A DNA stretch of 10,108 nucleotides. Source: Chloroflexota bacterium (GTDB taxonomy: Bacteria; Chloroflexota; UBA6077; CF-72). Location: positions 1 to 10,108 of the forward strand of contig JAFAPL010000745.1 in the NCBI GenBank assembly GCA_019247135.1, in the 5' to 3' direction. Numbering within the stretch: position 1 is the first letter of the stretch; the number at the start of each line of letters is the position of its first letter. A program made the translations under genes and the position numbers. The notes under the pieces are model-generated. The model was not told where the DNA came from, made no database searches, and saw only the letters and a program-made list of their open reading frames with translations. This document shows positions 6,830 through 10,108 of this stretch, piece after piece.

Positions 6830-7560
6830 TGAGTCACCTGGGGCGGTACCGTGATGCTCTGTGGTTGGCTCCGGCCGGAGTAGCGGCGGGCTTGACGCTC
6901 GTGATCATGCTCGTCCTCCCGGCCGACCGGACCTTGCATACTGTGTGGGATTTCGCGTTGAAGCTCAGCCCGGTCGTGTTCGCGGTGCTCGCCATCGCCT
7001 CGTTCCCGCGCCAGCGTGTCTGGGCGCCATACGCCGTACTCATCGGGTGCGCCGTTTTTCTGGGCCTGCTTGATTCCGCTTCGTTCCTCCAGGTGTCGCG
7101 ACTCGTCGACGCGGCGCTCGCAGGCGCCGTTGATGCGCAGTTCGCGGCGTACTACCGCTTCACAACGTTTGTCGATGCGTTCGTTGTGCTCTTCGGAGTC
7201 GCGGCATACCGGCTTGGTGGCGGCAGTGGCGAGAAAGTACTCAGACTGGGTCTGGCGGCGACGTGCTTGCTGGTGTCAGGGCTGAATGATCTTACGATGT
7301 GGGCGATGTACCCGTGGCCGAATGGTGTGCGGCCCGGTACGTTTGACTGGGCGTCGCACGTCTCGATTTTCATTGGTCGTCCGCCACGTCTCGCGGACAT
7401 GCTGGTATTTCTCGCGTTGCACCTCAGCCTGGCAGCGCTGGTGATGCTGGTGCCCTTGCCGAGGAATAGGTGGGGTCAATGGCGGCGCGGCCAGCGACCA
7501 GCTGTGCACCTGATCCCACAAGCGACGCGGGGACCGGAGCCAGTACCGCCAGAGCACTGA
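6829..7560 (+). CDS. Six-helix integral membrane protein, unknown function
   Basis: I do not recognise this 243-residue protein. Six hydrophobic segments can be read at about residues 10-30, 42-60, 66-82, 108-127, 137-158 and 185-207. A loop between the fifth and sixth contains the aromatic stretch WAMYPWPNGVRPGTFDW. The C-terminal 35 residues are polar and Pro/Arg-rich. There is no cleavable signal peptide. The start is set by the TGATG overlap with the carbamoyltransferase stop, which suggests translational re-initiation and a shared role. As last gene of the operon it could be a membrane-bound modifying enzyme or an export or immunity partner, but nothing in the sequence decides this. Its last 137 bp lie antisense to the 3' end of the minus-strand FemAB-like gene. 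The helices end before most of that overlap, so the overlapping part mainly encodes the polar tail. Confidence 0.8.
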   Translation: MSHLGRYRDALWLAPAGVAAGLTLVIMLVLPADRTLHTVWDFALKLSPVVFAVLAIASFPRQRVWAPYAVLIGCAVFLGLLDSASFLQVSRLVDAALAGAVDAQFAAYYRFTTFVDAFVVLFGVAAYRLGGGSGEKVLRLGLAATCLLVSGLNDLTMWAMYPWPNGVRPGTFDWASHVSIFIGRPPRLADMLVFLALHLSLAALVMLVPLPRNRWGQWRRGQRPAVHLIPQATRGPEPVPPEH

Positions 7561-8524
7561 GGCGCTGGCTGGCAACGGCACCGAAGTCCTGCTTCGTCTC
7601 GGATGCGGTCGGTCCAAGCGACAGCGTGCGTACTCCCAGCTCGATTGCGAGCTCGACGATCCTGAACAGCAGCAAGCGGTAGGTGGAAGTTCCCCACGAC
7701 AGTGCGTAGTCCAGACCGAGCCACTTTGCCATCAGGGTGTCACCATCACGCAGTGCAACGGCGCAGCCGATGATCTCACCGCCACGCCAGGCGGCAATCA
7801 CGTGGAGGTCGGTCCCGCACACTGCCTGGGCCTGCTCCACGAAATCCGTAACGTAGATATCGCAGGTGCCGTGATGCACGAGAACGCCGGCGATCAATTC
7901 ACGCAGACGACGCGCGTGCTGATCCGGCGAATGCAAGCGCTCCACACGTACGCCTTCGCGTTCTGCCCGACGCTCCTGCTTGGTGATCCGGCGCCGGTCA
8001 GATCCAGGCAGTGAACTGAGGTAGTCGGTCGTCGAGTGCCACGCAATCGGCAGGACCATGTCTGACAGCGAACCGTACGGATCAAGGCCAGCGGCAGAAA
8101 GCGCCGGCCAGCGGACGTCGTCGGGCGAGCATTGGCCGTACGTGACGAACAACGCTCGCTCGGCGCGCGCCTGAGCGCGGACTGCCTCGAGGACGGCAAT
8201 GCGTAGACTGCCTGAGCCGAGCAGGCCCGGGCCGGAGGACAGCGGCGAATTGCATCGCATCAGCGGCGAGAGCCGCAGCGCCCACCCGAGACGCCGCTGC
8301 AGCGTCTGGTGCTTGAAGCGACGCCCAATCGAGCACACCGCGGCTGCCTCCAGCCGACCGTCATGTCGGGCAAGAACGTAGCGCGGCTCGTAATCCGCCA
8401 GAATTGCCTCGGCCAGACGCAACCAGCGATGGCTGACGAAGCTGTATTCGCCACACAGGCGATCCCATTCCTCCGGGCTGACATGGTCAATACTGCGCGC
8501 CAGGTCGACGGTTACGTCGGCCAT
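7424..8524 (-). CDS. FemAB/GNAT-like acyltransferase (paralogue 2)
   Basis: The 366-residue product belongs to the same group as the protein encoded at 3955-5016. Matching landmarks are ARSIDHVSPEEWD and SHRWLRLAEAI at the N-terminus, YEPRYVLARHDGRLEAAAV, a central basic segment YLSSLPGSDRRRITKQERR, the strand HVIAAWRGGEIIGCAVAL and the late motif LSLGPTASETKQDFG, where paralogue 1 has HLGLGNERQKRRHGF. The start ATG 8524 overlaps the flippase stop (TGATG). The frame stays open far upstream only as antiparallel-frame shadow of the flippase gene. Acyl or aminoacyl transfer is inferred from the fold family, and substrates are unknown. After about residue 350 the tail (YSSARAPASPALPG) looks unconserved. 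Its 3' end overlaps the convergent membrane-protein gene by 137 bp. Confidence 0.82.
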   Translation of the reverse strand: MADVTVDLARSIDHVSPEEWDRLCGEYSFVSHRWLRLAEAILADYEPRYVLARHDGRLEAAAVCSIGRRFKHQTLQRRLGWALRLSPLMRCNSPLSSGPGLLGSGSLRIAVLEAVRAQARAERALFVTYGQCSPDDVRWPALSAAGLDPYGSLSDMVLPIAWHSTTDYLSSLPGSDRRRITKQERRAEREGVRVERLHSPDQHARRLRELIAGVLVHHGTCDIYVTDFVEQAQAVCGTDLHVIAAWRGGEIIGCAVALRDGDTLMAKWLGLDYALSWGTSTYRLLLFRIVELAIELGVRTLSLGPTASETKQDFGAVASQRLSALAVLAPVPASLVGSGAQLVAGRAAIDPTYSSARAPASPALPG

Positions 8525-9792
8525 CAATCGACCACCAGCACACGGTTCGTCCACCGCACCGAACCGGGCGGTACGAACCAGCGCGCGAGCAACATCGCGG
8601 CCAGAACCGCATGCGAGGCGCTGTAGGCTGCCGCGCCGCCGGTGTATCCCCACAGCCAGGTCGCGCCCATGCACAGCACCGCCGCCACCGGCACCGCGGC
8701 TGCGATTGTGACCGCGCTGATGGACTGTCGGTCGGTCGCTTCGAATGCGCCGACGAGAACGATCGTGACGAATATCGATGGGACGCTGAATGCGATCCGT
8801 TGCATGATCGCGGTCGAAGCGACGTACTCCGGCCCGAACAGCATCGGCACGAGCACCGGCGCCAGGAAGTACAGTCCGATGCACGACGCGACACCGAGGA
8901 CCAGCGCGAGGGCGAGGAGATCTACAGCTAGCACGGATGCCGCGCGCGGATCGTGCACCACGGCTCTGGCCAGGTGTGGAAAAGCGACGAGGGTAGCGGT
9001 TGTCGCCGCTCCGGACAGCGCCAGGACGATCGCCTGTGCCGCGCCGAACCAGCCCGCGGCTTGCGGCCCGCACACGAGCGTGATCGCACTCAACGCAAGA
9101 CGGTCGAGCGCAAGGAGGCCGATGCCACCGAGCGCGAATGGAGCGCTGCTTCGCGCAAGGCTGAGCCAGGCACGCGGCCGCCAGCCGAACCGAGGTTGTG
9201 CTCCAGTCCATGACAACAGGCAGTAGGCCGCGACAACGATGGCGCCGGTCGAGGCGGCGTAGGCGGCCGTGACCGTGCCTACCGCACCCGTCAGCAACGC
9301 AAGCAGCGTAGCGGAAGCGCTGATCAGCAAAGCCTGGCCACCGATCAACAGCGCGTGGACGTGCATCCGCCCGCGACCGCGGAACGCGGCACAGGCCGAG
9401 AGCAGATACGAGTTGAGGACGGCATAGCTCGCCAGAACGAGGCTCAGGCCGAGGTCGATGTGGTAGATGCTCGCCAGCAGCAGCGCTCCGCCAAGGCCAA
9501 GCGGTACTGCGCAGAGCCGAAGGACCAGCGCGTCGGCAAAGATCGCGCCGCTAGCCCGCGTCTGGCGCGCGACCTCGCGAACAATCAGCTCGTCGAGGCC
9601 GAGGCTCGCACAGGCGCTGAAGACTACGGCGACGGACAGGCCGAATGCGAGAACACCAAATTCGGCGGGACCGAGCGTGTGCGCCAGGGCGATGGAAGCA
9701 CCGAACGCAACACTCCGAGCGCACACGCCGCTGATGCCGATCCAGGCAACACCTCCCAGCAGCCGACGCAGTCCATGGTGGCCACCCGGCAC
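8524..9792 (-). CDS. Polysaccharide/lipid-linked flippase (MOP superfamily, Wzx-like)
   Basis: The 422-residue product is almost entirely hydrophobic, with about 12 helices. Its N-terminus matches the oligosaccharide flippase pattern: LRRLLGGVAWIGISG, then IALAHTLGPAEFGVLAFGLSV and a charged loop LGLDELIVREVARQ. Such proteins move lipid-linked sugars or similar amphiphiles across the inner membrane; some MOP transporters export small molecules or peptides. GTG 9792 is the first possible start because an in-frame TAA lies two codons upstream; the ribosome binding site is weak. It sits between an enolase-superfamily gene (66 bp upstream) and paralogue 2 (TGATG overlap). Its presence suggests that the product of the neighbourhood, or a lipid-linked form of it, leaves the cytoplasm. 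Family is secure, cargo is not. Confidence 0.88.
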   Translation of the reverse strand: MPGGHHGLRRLLGGVAWIGISGVCARSVAFGASIALAHTLGPAEFGVLAFGLSVAVVFSACASLGLDELIVREVARQTRASGAIFADALVLRLCAVPLGLGGALLLASIYHIDLGLSLVLASYAVLNSYLLSACAAFRGRGRMHVHALLIGGQALLISASATLLALLTGAVGTVTAAYAASTGAIVVAAYCLLSWTGAQPRFGWRPRAWLSLARSSAPFALGGIGLLALDRLALSAITLVCGPQAAGWFGAAQAIVLALSGAATTATLVAFPHLARAVVHDPRAASVLAVDLLALALVLGVASCIGLYFLAPVLVPMLFGPEYVASTAIMQRIAFSVPSIFVTIVLVGAFEATDRQSISAVTIAAAVPVAAVLCMGATWLWGYTGGAAAYSASHAVLAAMLLARWFVPPGSVRWTNRVLVVD

Positions 9793-9861
9793 GTCTTATC
9801 AAACGCTCGCGCCGGCTGAGTTCGGGGCATCGCGGCGCCGCGGATCGCTGACGCGGAACTA

Positions 9862-10108
9862 GCGGACGCGCCCCCCGATCGTTTGCTCGAGGTACTCTTC
9901 GCGCAGCTCGTGGCCCAGGCCCGGGCGATCCGAAACGTGGAAGTACCCGTCGTGGACTTCAAACGGCGGGTCCACAACTCTCTGATAGACCTCCAGCTCG
10001 GAGTACGCAATCTCCAGACGGAAAAAGTTCGGCGTGCTCATCATGGTTTGCGCGCCGGCGATCAGGGTCACCGGTCCGGTCGCGTCGTGCGGACTGATCG
10101 GCACATAA
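9862..10108 (-). CDS. Enolase-superfamily (galactonate dehydratase-like) enzyme, C-terminal part
   Basis: Only the last 82 codons are inside the window; the 5' part lies beyond the right edge and the TAG stop is at 9861-9859. The visible sequence YVPISPHDATGPVTLIAGAQ, followed later by FEVHDGYFHVSDRPGLGHEL, is the C-terminal signature of the mandelate racemase/muconate lactonising enzyme group, closest in feel to galactonate or other sugar-acid dehydratases (SPH...GP, then a DRPGLG close). These enzymes abstract a proton next to a carboxylate with Mg2+. The metal ligands and general bases lie outside the window, so the substrate class is uncertain. It may belong to the flippase operon (66 bp gap, same strand) or to an unrelated sugar-acid catabolic gene set flanking the locus. 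Confidence 0.88.

Noticed and set aside
7548..7569. Hairpin GCCAG(A)GC...GC(G)CTGGC across the stop codon of the membrane-protein gene, considered as a terminator.
   Set aside because: There is one internal mismatch and no T-run on either strand, and the sequence also codes for the opposite gene. No intrinsic terminator can be supported.
8525..9211. A 229-codon N-terminal extension of the second FemAB-like frame.
   Set aside because: The extension is Arg-rich shadow of the flippase gene. ATG 8524 gives a TGATG junction and matches the paralogue's N-terminus.
1..10108. tRNA, rRNA, CRISPR arrays, IS elements and riboswitches.
   Set aside because: No repeat arrays, transposase motifs or recognisable RNA structures were found on reading both strands.

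Overview
The window is high-GC bacterial DNA from a secondary-metabolite or cell-surface biosynthesis region. Start codons are ATG and GTG, a few Shine-Dalgarno sites are clear (GGGAG, GAGG), and genes are tightly packed with ATGA and TGATG stop/start overlaps. The taxon cannot be fixed from the sequence. A high-GC soil or sediment phylum (for example Acidobacteriota, Gemmatimonadota or Chloroflexota) would fit, but this is a guess. I saw no rRNA, tRNA, CRISPR array or transposase, and no gene-free stretch longer than 300 bases.

Left part, minus strand (1-2480, possibly to 2725). An open frame of 719 codons runs off the left edge. It encodes a fused azoline-forming cyclodehydratase (leader-binding domain, E1/ThiF-like adaptor with two CxxC zinc pairs, YcaO domain), the key enzyme of thiazole/oxazole-modified RiPPs (TOMMs, cyanobactin-like). 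Upstream of it is an 86-residue, probably helical protein with a good ribosome binding site. Ending in an ATGA overlap with that gene is a Cys-rich reading frame whose tail contains GCNCC, the best precursor-peptide candidate in view although its start is unresolved.

Middle, plus strand (2726-7560). A divergent, overlapping operon encodes an ATP-grasp ligase, a FemAB/GNAT-like acyltransferase, a NodU/CmcH/TobZ-type O-carbamoyltransferase with intact metal-site residues, and a six-helix membrane protein of unknown function. The 245 bp between the divergent genes contains several inverted repeats and a locally AT-rich patch, so it is the likely shared control region.

Right part, minus strand (7424-10108). 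The 3' end of an enolase-superfamily (galactonate dehydratase-like) gene enters from the right edge, followed by a polysaccharide-type flippase and a second FemAB/GNAT-like protein that is a paralogue of the plus-strand one. The last gene converges on the membrane-protein gene and overlaps it by 137 bp.

Together the genes suggest either a RiPP cluster whose azoline-bearing product is further acylated, ligated, carbamoylated and exported, or a surface-glycan decoration locus sitting beside a RiPP locus. The shared divergent control region favours a functional link but does not prove it.
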